Under the pieces are notes generated by a model that made no database searches, had not been told where the DNA came from, and worked only from the letters and a program-made list of their open reading frames with translations. 44,795 bases of DNA from Flavobacteriales bacterium (lineage in GTDB: Bacteria > Bacteroidota > Bacteroidia > Flavobacteriales_D > Crocinitomicaceae), in the NCBI GenBank assembly GCA_947463345.1, contig CANHSA010000002.1:1-44795 (forward strand), written 5' to 3'. Of this stretch, positions 18,822-28,347 are shown piece after piece. The translations under genes and the position numbers were made by a program. How positions within the stretch are numbered: position 1 is the first letter of the stretch; each line of letters starts with the position of its first letter.

Positions 18822-21203
18822 TTAACGGATGACATTCACGTGACCCGAGAGGTCTTCGTAGATGCCTTTTTCTATTTCATAGATCAAGTACCAAGTATAG
18901 GTGCCGTCTTGGACAGGTATGCCTTCGTATGTCGCATCCCAAACAAAATTGAGTTGATCAGAGAAGAAGATTTCTTCACCCCAGCGGTTGAAAATATAGA
19001 ACCTTGCGCTCATTAGGCCAATAAAGCGCCCATAAAAGTATTCATTGAGACCATCGCCGTCTGGCGTGAACGAATTAGGAAGGTAAATATAGCGTTCGGG
19101 TGCAATTTCAATCCATTTTGAAATACTGTCGATACATCCTTCCTGATTGGTGGCAATGAGCGTAATTTCATAGGAACCTGGTTGGGTGTAGGTATGGATC
19201 GGATTGACTAAAAACGAACCGTTGCCATCGCCAAACGCCCAAGTATAAGACCACGCATTCAAAGAGGCATTCTCAAATTGAACGGGCAAACCCTGCATTG
19301 GATCTTGACTCATGATATAGAAATTAGCCAAGGGCTTGACCACCTGAACTAATGCAACGGCTGTGACGCTAAATGTTTGACATTCATCGCTTACCTGCAC
19401 AAAATACGACGTGGTGTTTTGGGGTGCTACTGTAATTTGAGGTGTTGTTGCGCTTGTAGACCAATTATAATAGTAGTTGCCATAACCACCTGTAGCGCTT
19501 ACTAATAAATCTACGCTATCGCCCGGACAAATTTGAAAAGGGCCGTTCATTTGCAAGACGAGTGGCGGACTCAAAATGGTATAGTTGATGCTATCTTGAA
19601 TGGTATTGCCACAATTGTCGGTAACCGTAATGAGGTACATACTCGAACTACCCGGATTCACTAATAAAGAATCGGTTGTTCCACTTAGCACATTGTTGAT
19701 AGTCCATGCATAGGTATATTGACCTGATCCACCACTCGCCTGCACACCCAAAGTTGCAGGAATGTAAGGACATATTTCGGTGATATCAGGGCTAGTTAGA
19801 ATGGTCAATGGACTTAATACAGGTACTGTTACTAAAATAGTGTCATAAGCCGGAATACCCGTACAGGCGTCACTGACGGCCAACCATACAGATTGAGTAT
19901 TTGTTGGCGTAAATGTCATGCTTCCGGTGTTTTGCCCAGTACTCCATTGGTAGGTATAGGGCTGAACGCCACCACTGATTTGAGAATTGATGGTAACGGG
20001 GTCGCCGGGACAGGTGATTGGTGAACTCGATAAGGTCACTTGCATGGGTTGGTTATCTTGGATCCAGAGGTCGAGTACAAGCGGCGTTATGTTGCCACAA
20101 GGATCAGTTATTGGAAAAGTAAGCGTTAGGGTTTCTAGGCCCTCCACCAATGCATCAGTTAAGGACTGAATCGTGAAACTCGCAGTATTTTGTCCGGGCG
20201 GAAAATTAATACTTGCTGGGATGCCGCTATAATCGATGCCGTTAGTGGCTGTACCACTGAGCTGAATAGGAATAGTCAAGTTTTGATTCAGATTAGACTG
20301 ACGGGTAAGGGTAACATTAGTTGTTACACAACCCTCGGCCATCCAATCTGGGTTGGCAAATACTTGCTGTGAAAGCGTGTGCTCTATCTCTATTGGCGTA
20401 ATCGTAGAAAGGCTATTTGCTTCCAAAAAAATGCCGGAGTCCCATTGGCCGTCGCCAACATCAGCAATGGCTAAAATTAAGTGATAAGTTTGGCCACATT
20501 GGACCTGCGAAACAGCTTCCAATACTTTTGTGAAGCCGTCGTACTGAATGTATTGTGGGCTCTGGTTATAAGGAGCCGTATTGCCATCGCCATTATTGAC
20601 AAAATAAAAGGGATTAGTGATCGTATTGACATTGTTAATCGATACTACCGCGCCATTTGGAAGTTTGGCAATGTTCTGAAAACCCGTAATTCCGGGACCT
20701 GATATGAAAAAACCAAAGACGTCGTTATAGGTTGTATTGTTGGGAGGTGCAAATTCGGGGTATTCATCGGAACCAAAAACATACTTGAAACGAATGGTAT
20801 CGGCATAGGGGATGAAGTCGAACTCTAGAATGGCAGCGTTGTAGGTTTGGGTCCCTTGAATGGCTTGAGAAAGTAAATTGAAGCCCCCCATGTTGTTGTC
20901 GACCCCCGCGCCAGAAGCATCATTTGGGCCCTGCGGTCCATCGCCATTTGGCAAGGTGGTACCGGTAGTCATGACAATTCCGCTATTGATACCGAGCGTG
21001 GTGTTGGCTGCTGTAAACTGAGCTATGGCAACAGGACTACCGTTGTAGGTTACGTTAGAGACCGTAACACCATTGCCAAGAAGGATATTTTGAACCAACC
21101 CTTGAGGATTTAAGGAATTGTTGGTAATCAATTGAGCACGAGAAATTTGCGGAATAAAATTCCCGATTAAAAATAGCCAAATGCTTAAGCGCTGCAACAT
21201 CAT
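18822..21203 (-). CDS. Choice-of-anchor L domain protein with PKD domain and T9SS type B C-terminal domain
   Basis: N-terminal NPQGLVQNILLGNGVTVSNVTYNGSPVAIAQFTAANTTLGINSGIVMTTG..FDFIPYADTIRFKYVFGSDEYPEF; PKD YTWAFGDGNGSFLVNPIHTYTQPGSYEITL; CTD LPNSFTPDGDGLNEYF..FYIFNRWGEEIFFS..WDATYEGIPVQDGTYTWYLIY. Confidence 0.92.
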   Translation of the reverse strand: MMLQRLSIWLFLIGNFIPQISRAQLITNNSLNPQGLVQNILLGNGVTVSNVTYNGSPVAIAQFTAANTTLGINSGIVMTTGTTLPNGDGPQGPNDASGAGVDNNMGGFNLLSQAIQGTQTYNAAILEFDFIPYADTIRFKYVFGSDEYPEFAPPNNTTYNDVFGFFISGPGITGFQNIAKLPNGAVVSINNVNTITNPFYFVNNGDGNTAPYNQSPQYIQYDGFTKVLEAVSQVQCGQTYHLILAIADVGDGQWDSGIFLEANSLSTITPIEIEHTLSQQVFANPDWMAEGCVTTNVTLTRQSNLNQNLTIPIQLSGTATNGIDYSGIPASINFPPGQNTASFTIQSLTDALVEGLETLTLTFPITDPCGNITPLVLDLWIQDNQPMQVTLSSSPITCPGDPVTINSQISGGVQPYTYQWSTGQNTGSMTFTPTNTQSVWLAVSDACTGIPAYDTILVTVPVLSPLTILTSPDITEICPYIPATLGVQASGGSGQYTYAWTINNVLSGTTDSLLVNPGSSSMYLITVTDNCGNTIQDSINYTILSPPLVLQMNGPFQICPGDSVDLLVSATGGYGNYYYNWSTSATTPQITVAPQNTTSYFVQVSDECQTFSVTAVALVQVVKPLANFYIMSQDPMQGLPVQFENASLNAWSYTWAFGDGNGSFLVNPIHTYTQPGSYEITLIATNQEGCIDSISKWIEIAPERYIYLPNSFTPDGDGLNEYFYGRFIGLMSARFYIFNRWGEEIFFSDQLNFVWDATYEGIPVQDGTYTWYLIYEIEKGIYEDLSGHVNVIR

Positions 21204-21258
21204 TTAATTAACGTAAAACGAAGGATTTCGTTGTGCTTTTTGGCACTTTTTTTCAAAA

Positions 21259-21284
21259 AAAAAGGATGCCGAAGCATCCTTTCA
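21259..21284. terminator. Bidirectional terminator between two minus-strand transcription units
   Basis: AAAGGATGC (21261-21269), CGAA tetraloop, GCATCCTTT (21274-21282), with A-tract before the + strand stem (U-tract for the minus-strand transcript). Confidence 0.8.
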
Positions 21285-21304
21285 AGATTTGTGCCAAAAT
21301 TAAA

Positions 21305-21697
21305 CTATTTCTCGTCAAATAGTGGCTTGAAAACATACCATGCTAAGAAAGGGAAAAAATGCATGGGCATTGCGTAACCGTAAAAGATAAATTGGTGTAA
21401 TTCATTGGAGCCATCGGTAAAGGTAAAGCCCAATACGCCAACTAAACTTGCTGCAGAAAACGCCGCAAAAATCAAAGCAAAAATAAACTCACCAAACATA
21501 GGTATTAACTTTGTTAGAAGCCAATAACCAACTGTAGCCATTGTGGTTCCGACCAAACAAGAAATAAAAATAGCAGCAGTAGGCACAACATTGGAGTAAT
21601 CTTCCATGAGTTGTTTTTCAAAAGTTTCGCCATAGGCGTAGGAAACACCACCTGCTAAAATACCCGATGATAGGGCCCAAATTACTTTTTTTAACAT
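21305..21697 (-). CDS. Hypothetical multi-spanning membrane protein
   Basis: 130 aa with several hydrophobic segments (VVPTAAIFISCLVGTTMATVGYWLL; FIFALIFAAFSAASLVGVLGF); 4-nt gap to yceI-like gene. Confidence 0.65.
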   Translation of the reverse strand: MLKKVIWALSSGILAGGVSYAYGETFEKQLMEDYSNVVPTAAIFISCLVGTTMATVGYWLLTKLIPMFGEFIFALIFAAFSAASLVGVLGFTFTDGSNELHQFIFYGYAMPMHFFPFLAWYVFKPLFDEK

Positions 21698-21701
21698 CTT
21701 T

Positions 21702-22223
21702 TTATTTTTTAGTTACGGGAATTGTTGCTGTAATTTTTATGGTTTCGGCAACTCCGCCATTCTTTTTCCCCACCTGATAATCGGAGCGGTCAACGCTAAA
21801 TTTAGCAATAAATGTGCCTTTATTTCCTTTTTTGGAAAAAGTAAAAGGTATACTCACTTCTTTGCTTACGCCATGCATTTGTAACTTGCCCGTTGCTTTG
21901 AAGCCCTCAGCCGTCTTTTCAATCTTAGATGATGTAAATTCGATATAAGGGTATTTCTCAGCATTGAACCATTCTTCGCCACGGGCGTGCTTATTTTGCA
22001 AACCATTGCCTGTGTTAATTGAGGCAACTTCGATTTTAAAACTGAGCTTCGAGCTCGCTAATTTAGTTTCATCAAAAACTAAAGAAGGTGTAGTGAGCGC
22101 ATCAAAAGTGCCACTTACATCAGCGTTTGTAAAAGAAATCTTAAACCCGTCGGCAAGTTTATATTGTTGCGCAAAACTCGTAAATGCAGCTAGAACAAAG
22201 AAAAACAAGAAGTTGCTTTTCAT
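21702..22223 (-). CDS. YceI family protein (exported)
   Basis: Signal peptide MKSNFLFFFVLAAFTSFAQ; GLQNKHARGEEWFNAEKYPYIEFTSSKIEKTAEGFKATGKLQMHGVSKEVSIPFTF. Confidence 0.92.
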   Translation of the reverse strand: MKSNFLFFFVLAAFTSFAQQYKLADGFKISFTNADVSGTFDALTTPSLVFDETKLASSKLSFKIEVASINTGNGLQNKHARGEEWFNAEKYPYIEFTSSKIEKTAEGFKATGKLQMHGVSKEVSIPFTFSKKGNKGTFIAKFSVDRSDYQVGKKNGGVAETIKITATIPVTKK

Positions 22224-22227
22224 GTGC

Positions 22228-22800
22228 TTAGTTTTTTACAACCTCTAAATCAGCAACAAGTTTAACCTCATCAGCTAAACCTGGACTAACTTCGCCCATA
22301 CCAAACTCAGAGCGTTTCACGACGCCGCTAATTTGCAAACCAGCAACTGGTGTACCTTTATAGTTTTTGCTATTTCCGGTGTGTACGCCATTAAAAACTA
22401 CTTTTTTTGTTACCCCGTGCATCGTGAGGTCACCTTCTACTGTGTAAGTTCCTTTCGTTTTTGTTTCTTTTACAGCAGAACTTTTAAAAGAAATCGCTGG
22501 AAATTTTTCTGCATCAAAACAATCAGCTGTACGCAAATGGTTGTCGCGTGCTTCGATACCTGTGTTAACAGATGCTGCTTCTGCATTTAAAACGATAGTT
22601 GCACCGTTGAAATCTTCATTTGGAGTAGTAACCTCCATAGTGAACTTGTCAAAATTTCCATGCACATTTGTAATGCCATTATGAAGAATGGTAAAGCCCA
22701 AACGAGAGTGTGCGCCATCTACTGACCAAAGACCTGCTTGAGAAGCAACAAAAGAGAACAAGGCAAATGCCCCTACAAAACCGATAATTACGTTTTTCAT
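22228..22800 (-). CDS. YceI family protein (exported)
   Basis: WSVDGAHSRLGFTILHNGITNVHGNFDKF; NTGIEARDNHLRTADCFDAEKFPAISFKSSAVKETKTKGTYTVEGDLTMHGVTKKVVF. Confidence 0.95.
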   Translation of the reverse strand: MKNVIIGFVGAFALFSFVASQAGLWSVDGAHSRLGFTILHNGITNVHGNFDKFTMEVTTPNEDFNGATIVLNAEAASVNTGIEARDNHLRTADCFDAEKFPAISFKSSAVKETKTKGTYTVEGDLTMHGVTKKVVFNGVHTGNSKNYKGTPVAGLQISGVVKRSEFGMGEVSPGLADEVKLVADLEVVKN

Positions 22801-22873
22801 TTTTTTAAATTTTAAGATTACTGTTTAAACAATTGAATGGCTACAAAGTTGCAACAAAGCAGCTAAATATCTA

Positions 22874-22887
22874 TTGATATAGGTCAA
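22874..22887. promoter_or_regulatory. Near-consensus Crp/Fnr-type operator upstream of the YceI operon
   Basis: TTGAT-ATAG-GTCAA, one mismatch from TTGAT-N4-ATCAA; intergenic between the mfd stop (22920) and yceI-like ATG (22800). Confidence 0.5.
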
Positions 22888-22919
22888 GTAAAGAAGATAC
22901 TGTTGAAATGTGCGTGATT

Positions 22920-25900
22920 TTAGCTGTCTTTGAGTGCTTGTAGTTTCTCAAATGCATCCTTGATATGACGGATCGGTTCAATGACTAACCTTAATTTATC
23001 ATCTTTTTGAACCAAGCGGTAACCTGTTGGTTGAGAGAGGATTTTATTGAGAATTACTTGAAACTGATTTGTTTCATAGAACGGCGACTGTGGATTGGCG
23101 ATAAAATGCCCCACTAATTTCTCGGATTTGAGCACCAAACGCTCCAAGCCCATGGATTCGGCCAACCAACGCAATTCAAAGGAGAACAAAAGTTCCTTCA
23201 CCTCTTTGGGTAAGGGCCCGAAGCGGTCTTGTAATTGCAAACTAAACGCAGCGAGCTCTTCTTTGTCTTTGAGGTTGTCCATGGCTTGGTACAAACTCAA
23301 GCGTTCTGCCACCTGATTGACGTATTGATCAGGGATGCGCACTTCCATGTCAGTTTCAAAGACACAGTCCTGGACAAAACCATTGAACTGATCTGTAACG
23401 CGGTCGTCAAAAAGTTCTTTGTATTCGCTTTCGCGTAACTCTTGCATGGCCTCGTTGAGGATCTTTTGATACATCTCAAAGCCTATTTCGGCAATGAAAC
23501 CACTCTGCTCGCCGCCGAGCATATTGCCTGCGCCGCGAATATCGAGGTCTTTCATGGCAATATTGAAGCCCGAACCTAGATCTGAGAACTGAACGAGCGC
23601 TTCTAAACGCTTGCGCGCTTCGGAGGTCATGATGCTAAATTTAGGAGCAATGAGGTAGCAAAATCCCTTTTTGTTGCTGCGGCCTACCCTACCTCTCAAC
23701 TGATGGAGATCGCTTAAACCAAACTGATGCGCATCGTTGATGATAATAGTATTGGCGTTGGAGATGTCTATACCCGATTCAATAATGGTAGTGGCTAATA
23801 AAACGTCATAAGCACCTTCAATAAAGTCGAGCATGATTTTTTCGAGCTGCTTGCCGTCCATTTGTCCGTGGCCGATTCCAACGCGCACGCCCGGACACAA
23901 GCGCTGGATCATGCCAGACAATTCTTTGATATTTGAAAGTCTGTTGTTGACAAAAAACACTTGACCACCTCGCCCTACTTCATATGCAATGGCATCTCGG
24001 ATTTGTTCTTCGTTGAAAGAAATGATATCGGTTAATACTGGCTGCCGATTTGGCGGCGGCGTATTGATGATACTGAGGTCGCGGGCACCCATCAAAGAAA
24101 ACTGCAAGGTGCGCGGAATAGGTGTTGCGGTGAGTGTGAGTGTGTCTACAGTTGTACGGAGTGTCTTAAGTTTGTCCTTGACGGCAACGCCAAACTTTTG
24201 TTCTTCGTCGATGATCATGAGGCCGAGGTCCTTGAACTTGACGCGTTCGGCAACCAAAGCATGGGTACCAATTAAAATATCTATTTGACCTGCTGCTAGT
24301 TTTTTAAGCGTTTCGGTAATTTCTTTGGCCGACTTGAAGCGATTGATGTAGTCGACGGTAACCGGGAAACTCGAGAGTCTGGCTTTAAAACTGCGGAAAT
24401 GCTGCAGTGATAAAATGGTAGTTGGTACCAAAACGGCCACTTGTTTGGAGTCGGTAACGGCTTTAAAGGCCGCGCGTATAGCCACTTCTGTTTTGCCGAA
24501 ACCGACGTCGCCACAAACCAAGCGGTCCATCGGTCGGGGCGCTTCCATGTCGCGTTTGATATCTTGGGTCGCTTTGTACTGATCTGGGGTGTCTTCGAAC
24601 ATAAATGACGCCTCGAGCTCATTTTGCAAATAGCTATCAGGGGTAAAAGAAAACCCTGGTTTGCTGCGTCTCTGGGCGTAAAGCTGAATGAGGTCAAACG
24701 CGAGTTCTTTGATTTTCTTTTTGGTCTTGTTCTTTAGATTTGACCACGCTTGAGTCCCAAGTTTGTTGAGCGTTGGCGCACTGCCCTCTTTACCCGTAAA
24801 CTTAGAAATGCGGTGTAAGGAGTGAATGCCCACATAAAGGACGTCTCCGTCTTTGTAGACCAAACGAATGGCTTCTTGGGGTTTGCCATTGACATCAATG
24901 GTTTCTAAACCAGAAAACTGACCAACGCCGTGGTCTATGTGGGTAACGTAATCTCCTTTCTGAAGCTGGTAAATTTCTTTGAGGGTTAGCGCTTGCTTGG
25001 CTTGTTTGAAACCTTCTTTTAAACGGAAACGGTGGTAGCGTTCAAAAAGTTGGTGGTCGGTATAGCAAACCAATTGGAGCGATGGAAAGATGAATCCTTC
25101 GTGCAGGGCTAATGGCAGTGCACTGAACTCGCCTTCTTCGCCGATGTCACTGAAAATTTGATACAAACGCTCTACCTGACGCGGTTGGTTCGAGAAAATC
25201 AGGTTTTGATAGCCTTCGGCCTTGCGCGCTTTTAAATCGGTATTGAGGCGCTCAAAATCTTTATTGAAACTTGGCTGTGGAATACAATCAAAGGTTTCGG
25301 TATGGCTCGCCTTGAAATAAAAAACAGGGCCGTATTCTATGACGCGGTGAGCTGAAAGTTGCTCTTCAAAAGCGAGGTGCGATACAAATTTGTCTTGGGG
25401 CAAAGCATACTGCACTGGGCCGTCGTGTTTGCTGTGGATTTCTACAGCGCGTTCGTATTCGCGCTTTAAGACATCGTAGGTGCGCTGTACATCGGCCATC
25501 CAGCAAATGGTCTGGCTGCCGACAAAACCGAGTAGCGTTTCTTGAATTTCAAGGCTTTGACCCGATTGAATGTTGGGCACGACATTAAAAAATTGATGAC
25601 TGGCAATAGAAAGCTGACTAGCCGCATCGAAAGTACGGATGCTCTCTACCTCATCGCCAAAAAATTCAATCCGAAAAGGATGTTCATTGGCAAAAGAAAA
25701 TACATCTAAAATGCCGCCTCTGATGGAAAACTGACCTGGCTCATAAACGAAATCTACGCGGTCAAACTGGTATTCTAAGAGCAATTCGTTGAGAAAATCA
25801 GTGCTGTAGGTTTTGGCAACCTCTAAGCGCATGGTGTGTTTGACTAAATTCTTTTTCGTCGGTATTTTCTCAAAAAGCGCCTCTGGATAGGTAACTACCC

Positions 25901-26258
25901 AAGTATTTTGTTTGTCACTGAGTTTTTCTAAGACCTCTGCCCTAGCTACAACATTTGAGTTATCGGTCTGCTCTTGTTGGTAAGGAACTCGATAAGACGC
26001 AGGATAGAATAGTATGCGTTTATCTTCTGGAAAGAGGCCCTCGAAATCATTGAGGAAATAAGCAGCTTCTTCTTTGTCGGACAGAATAAACAAATGGGTA
26101 CCCGGAACTTGCTGCGCTACCATCAGGGATAGCAAGGATTTGGCTGACCCAACCATGCCTTTCCAATGCAATCTGGCGTTGGCTGTTTGCAAGGCGGCAG
26201 CGCTGCGATCTAGCGCTGGATGTTTGGCAAGGGTTTTGATAAAGGTGTTGAGTTCCAT
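22920..26258 (-). CDS. mfd: Transcription-repair coupling factor
   Basis: QKGDYVTHIDHGVGQFSGLETI; DRLVCGDVGFGKTEVAIRAAFKA; MIIDEEQKFGV; TLTATPIPRTLQFSLMGARDLSIINTPPPNRQP; LRGRVGRSNKKGFCYL. Start at MELNTFIKTL (26258) preferred over track start 26387. Confidence 0.97.
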   Translation of the reverse strand: MELNTFIKTLAKHPALDRSAAALQTANARLHWKGMVGSAKSLLSLMVAQQVPGTHLFILSDKEEAAYFLNDFEGLFPEDKRILFYPASYRVPYQQEQTDNSNVVARAEVLEKLSDKQNTWVVTYPEALFEKIPTKKNLVKHTMRLEVAKTYSTDFLNELLLEYQFDRVDFVYEPGQFSIRGGILDVFSFANEHPFRIEFFGDEVESIRTFDAASQLSIASHQFFNVVPNIQSGQSLEIQETLLGFVGSQTICWMADVQRTYDVLKREYERAVEIHSKHDGPVQYALPQDKFVSHLAFEEQLSAHRVIEYGPVFYFKASHTETFDCIPQPSFNKDFERLNTDLKARKAEGYQNLIFSNQPRQVERLYQIFSDIGEEGEFSALPLALHEGFIFPSLQLVCYTDHQLFERYHRFRLKEGFKQAKQALTLKEIYQLQKGDYVTHIDHGVGQFSGLETIDVNGKPQEAIRLVYKDGDVLYVGIHSLHRISKFTGKEGSAPTLNKLGTQAWSNLKNKTKKKIKELAFDLIQLYAQRRSKPGFSFTPDSYLQNELEASFMFEDTPDQYKATQDIKRDMEAPRPMDRLVCGDVGFGKTEVAIRAAFKAVTDSKQVAVLVPTTILSLQHFRSFKARLSSFPVTVDYINRFKSAKEITETLKKLAAGQIDILIGTHALVAERVKFKDLGLMIIDEEQKFGVAVKDKLKTLRTTVDTLTLTATPIPRTLQFSLMGARDLSIINTPPPNRQPVLTDIISFNEEQIRDAIAYEVGRGGQVFFVNNRLSNIKELSGMIQRLCPGVRVGIGHGQMDGKQLEKIMLDFIEGAYDVLLATTIIESGIDISNANTIIINDAHQFGLSDLHQLRGRVGRSNKKGFCYLIAPKFSIMTSEARKRLEALVQFSDLGSGFNIAMKDLDIRGAGNMLGGEQSGFIAEIGFEMYQKILNEAMQELRESEYKELFDDRVTDQFNGFVQDCVFETDMEVRIPDQYVNQVAERLSLYQAMDNLKDKEELAAFSLQLQDRFGPLPKEVKELLFSFELRWLAESMGLERLVLKSEKLVGHFIANPQSPFYETNQFQVILNKILSQPTGYRLVQKDDKLRLVIEPIRHIKDAFEKLQALKDS

Positions 26259-26422
26259 AGCGGGCTGCAAAATTACGTAAAGTATCCGCGGAGCAAAAGA
26301 TTTTGTGACGTTTTCGGGCAATAACGTTACAAATAACAATTCAGTGTGAATATCTCCAAATAAATAAAGCGAGTTGCCTACTGTCAATGACTAATTTTAG
26401 CGTACCAAAATAGAACCCAAAT

Positions 26423-27160
26423 ATGAAGTTTTCTGTAAAATACACATTAGTAGCAGCGTTTTTAATGAGCGCAGGAGTTTTGAGCGCACAAGTAGCCGAA
26501 GCAGCCACCGAAGAATCTTTTAAAACAGTCGAAGAAATTTCAGCAATCGACTTCCTCATGAAAGGTGGGGTCTTCTTAATCCCGATTGTCCTCCTCTTGT
26601 TTTATACTACCTATGTAGCTGTTGAGCGCTTTTTATATATCCGCCGCATGACCAAACAAAACATGTTATTGCTCGGCGAGCTTCAAACTCAACTCAATAC
26701 AGGCAACATGCAAGGTGCACTAGATGTAGTGAACCGCGACCAAACTTCTTTTGGCTCAGTAGTAAAAGAAGGCGTTCAGTCAATTGGCCGTCCGATTCCA
26801 CAAATTGAGGCCAACATGGAAAAAGTAGCCAATATCGAAATTGGCAAAATGGAAAAAAACATCAACCATTTAGGACTGATTGCTGGTATCGCACCAACAC
26901 TAGGATTTATTGGTACCATCTCTGGGGTTATCAAAATTTTCTACAGCATCTCTATTTCCGAAAACGTATCAATTGGAAATATCTCAGGAGGTTTATACGA
27001 AAAAATGATTTCTTCGGGCTCTGGTTTAGTTGTGGGTATCTTAGCCTTCACCGCCTATCACCTTCTCAACGGCCTCATCGATAATTACGCACTTGCGATT
27101 CAAAAAATCAACTTAGAATTTGTCAAACTAATCAGCTCCAAAGATGGCCATAAAGCGTAA
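26423..27160 (+). CDS. MotA/TolQ/ExbB proton channel family protein
   Basis: Signal-like N-terminus; INHLGLIAGIAPTLGFIGTISGVIKIFYSIS..GNISGGLYEKMISSGSGLVVGILAFTAYHLLN. Confidence 0.93.
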   Translation: MKFSVKYTLVAAFLMSAGVLSAQVAEAATEESFKTVEEISAIDFLMKGGVFLIPIVLLLFYTTYVAVERFLYIRRMTKQNMLLLGELQTQLNTGNMQGALDVVNRDQTSFGSVVKEGVQSIGRPIPQIEANMEKVANIEIGKMEKNINHLGLIAGIAPTLGFIGTISGVIKIFYSISISENVSIGNISGGLYEKMISSGSGLVVGILAFTAYHLLNGLIDNYALAIQKINLEFVKLISSKDGHKA

Positions 27161-27551
27161 TAGAAGGTTCCATGCCGAGGTAGCTACCTCTGCATTGAGC
27201 GACATCATGTTCTTCTTGTTATTGTTCTTTTTGATCATCTCTACTTTAGCCAATCCGAACGTCATCAAAGTTCCTTTGCCTAAGTCAGATGCCAACGAAA
27301 AGACCCAACAACAACACGTTACCTTAACTGTGAAGTTCGATGAAAATCAACAGCGTCATTTTTATGTCAATAACGACGAAATCGCTTTAGACAAACTCGA
27401 AGGTGTCCTGATCGGTGAGACTAAAAAACTTGGCGACAACACCGTTATTTTGCGTTTGCCTTTTGATGCACAAGTTCAAGAGCTCGTTGACCTTCTCAAA
27501 ATCGGAATGCTCAACGACCTCAAAATGATCATTGCTACCAAAGAAGGATAA
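27144..27551 (+). CDS. ExbD/TolR family biopolymer transport protein
   Basis: ATSALSDIMFFLLLFFLIISTLANPNVIKVPLPKSDAN; 17-nt overlap with ExbB-like gene. Confidence 0.92.
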   Translation: MAIKRNRRFHAEVATSALSDIMFFLLLFFLIISTLANPNVIKVPLPKSDANEKTQQQHVTLTVKFDENQQRHFYVNNDEIALDKLEGVLIGETKKLGDNTVILRLPFDAQVQELVDLLKIGMLNDLKMIIATKEG

Positions 27552-27582
27552 TCAATATTCTTTCTCGCACAAATTAAAGGCT

Positions 27583-28347
27583 ATGGAAAAGTTACAATTA
27601 GAGTTAATCAGCGCACGTGAAGATGCCAAAAAATCTTTGATCTATACTTCTGTGTGGTTAGTGAGTTTATTGCTATTGGCTATCATCATTAAATTCGATG
27701 CGCGCCCAGATCAACTTGTTGATACCCCTCCATTGCGCTCAGACGAAGTAATCGAAGTATTTCAGATCGACAACGTGGCACTAGAAGATGCCGCTGGTGG
27801 ATCTCGCGGAGGCGGCACGCCAGGTTCTGGCCGAATTGCGCCGCCAGCAGAGCAAACTGAACGCGTTGCTACTGCAAGCCGCAGCGATTTTACGCACAAT
27901 AGCGGTAATTCCAATAACCACAATTCTCAAAACGGAACCAACGGCACATCTACCACAACACAAAGAACTAACTTCTTTGGGAGTGGTGGTAGCGGCAACG
28001 GCAATGGCTCTGGTAACGGCCCTTTTGGCGGACCAAACAATGGCAGTGGTGAAGGCGACGGAATCGGATCTGGCCGAGGATCTGGCAAAGGCCGCGTGAG
28101 GCTCAATAGTGTGAGCTTACCAAGCTATGAAAGTGATTTCGACTGCCGTATCGGGTTCATGGTTCAGGTCAATAGTGAAGGCCAAGTGATTGGTGTTCGT
28201 TCAATTAAATCAGTTACTACTTGCGCAGATGACCGCACCATCAACGACATCAAAGAACGCATCAAGCGAGAGGTGAAATACAATAAAGATCCTGGAGCGG
28301 GAATTGTAGAAATGAATTATACCATTGATCTAAAAGCAAGGAACTAA
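27583..28347 (+). CDS. TonB/TolA-like energy transducer with Gly/Ser/Asn-rich linker
   Basis: [38 protein letters not shown] single TM; linker [42 protein letters not shown]; TonB-like C-terminus [41 protein letters not shown]. Confidence 0.8.
   Translation: MEKLQLELISAREDAKKSLIYTSVWLVSLLLLAIIIKFDARPDQLVDTPPLRSDEVIEVFQIDNVALEDAAGGSRGGGTPGSGRIAPPAEQTERVATASRSDFTHNSGNSNNHNSQNGTNGTSTTTQRTNFFGSGGSGNGNGSGNGPFGGPNNGSGEGDGIGSGRGSGKGRVRLNSVSLPSYESDFDCRIGFMVQVNSEGQVIGVRSIKSVTTCADDRTINDIKERIKREVKYNKDPGAGIVEMNYTIDLKARN

Noticed and set aside
26259-26387. Extended N-terminus of Mfd
   Set aside because: Segment is not Mfd-like; MELNTFIKTL at 26258 is the plausible start.
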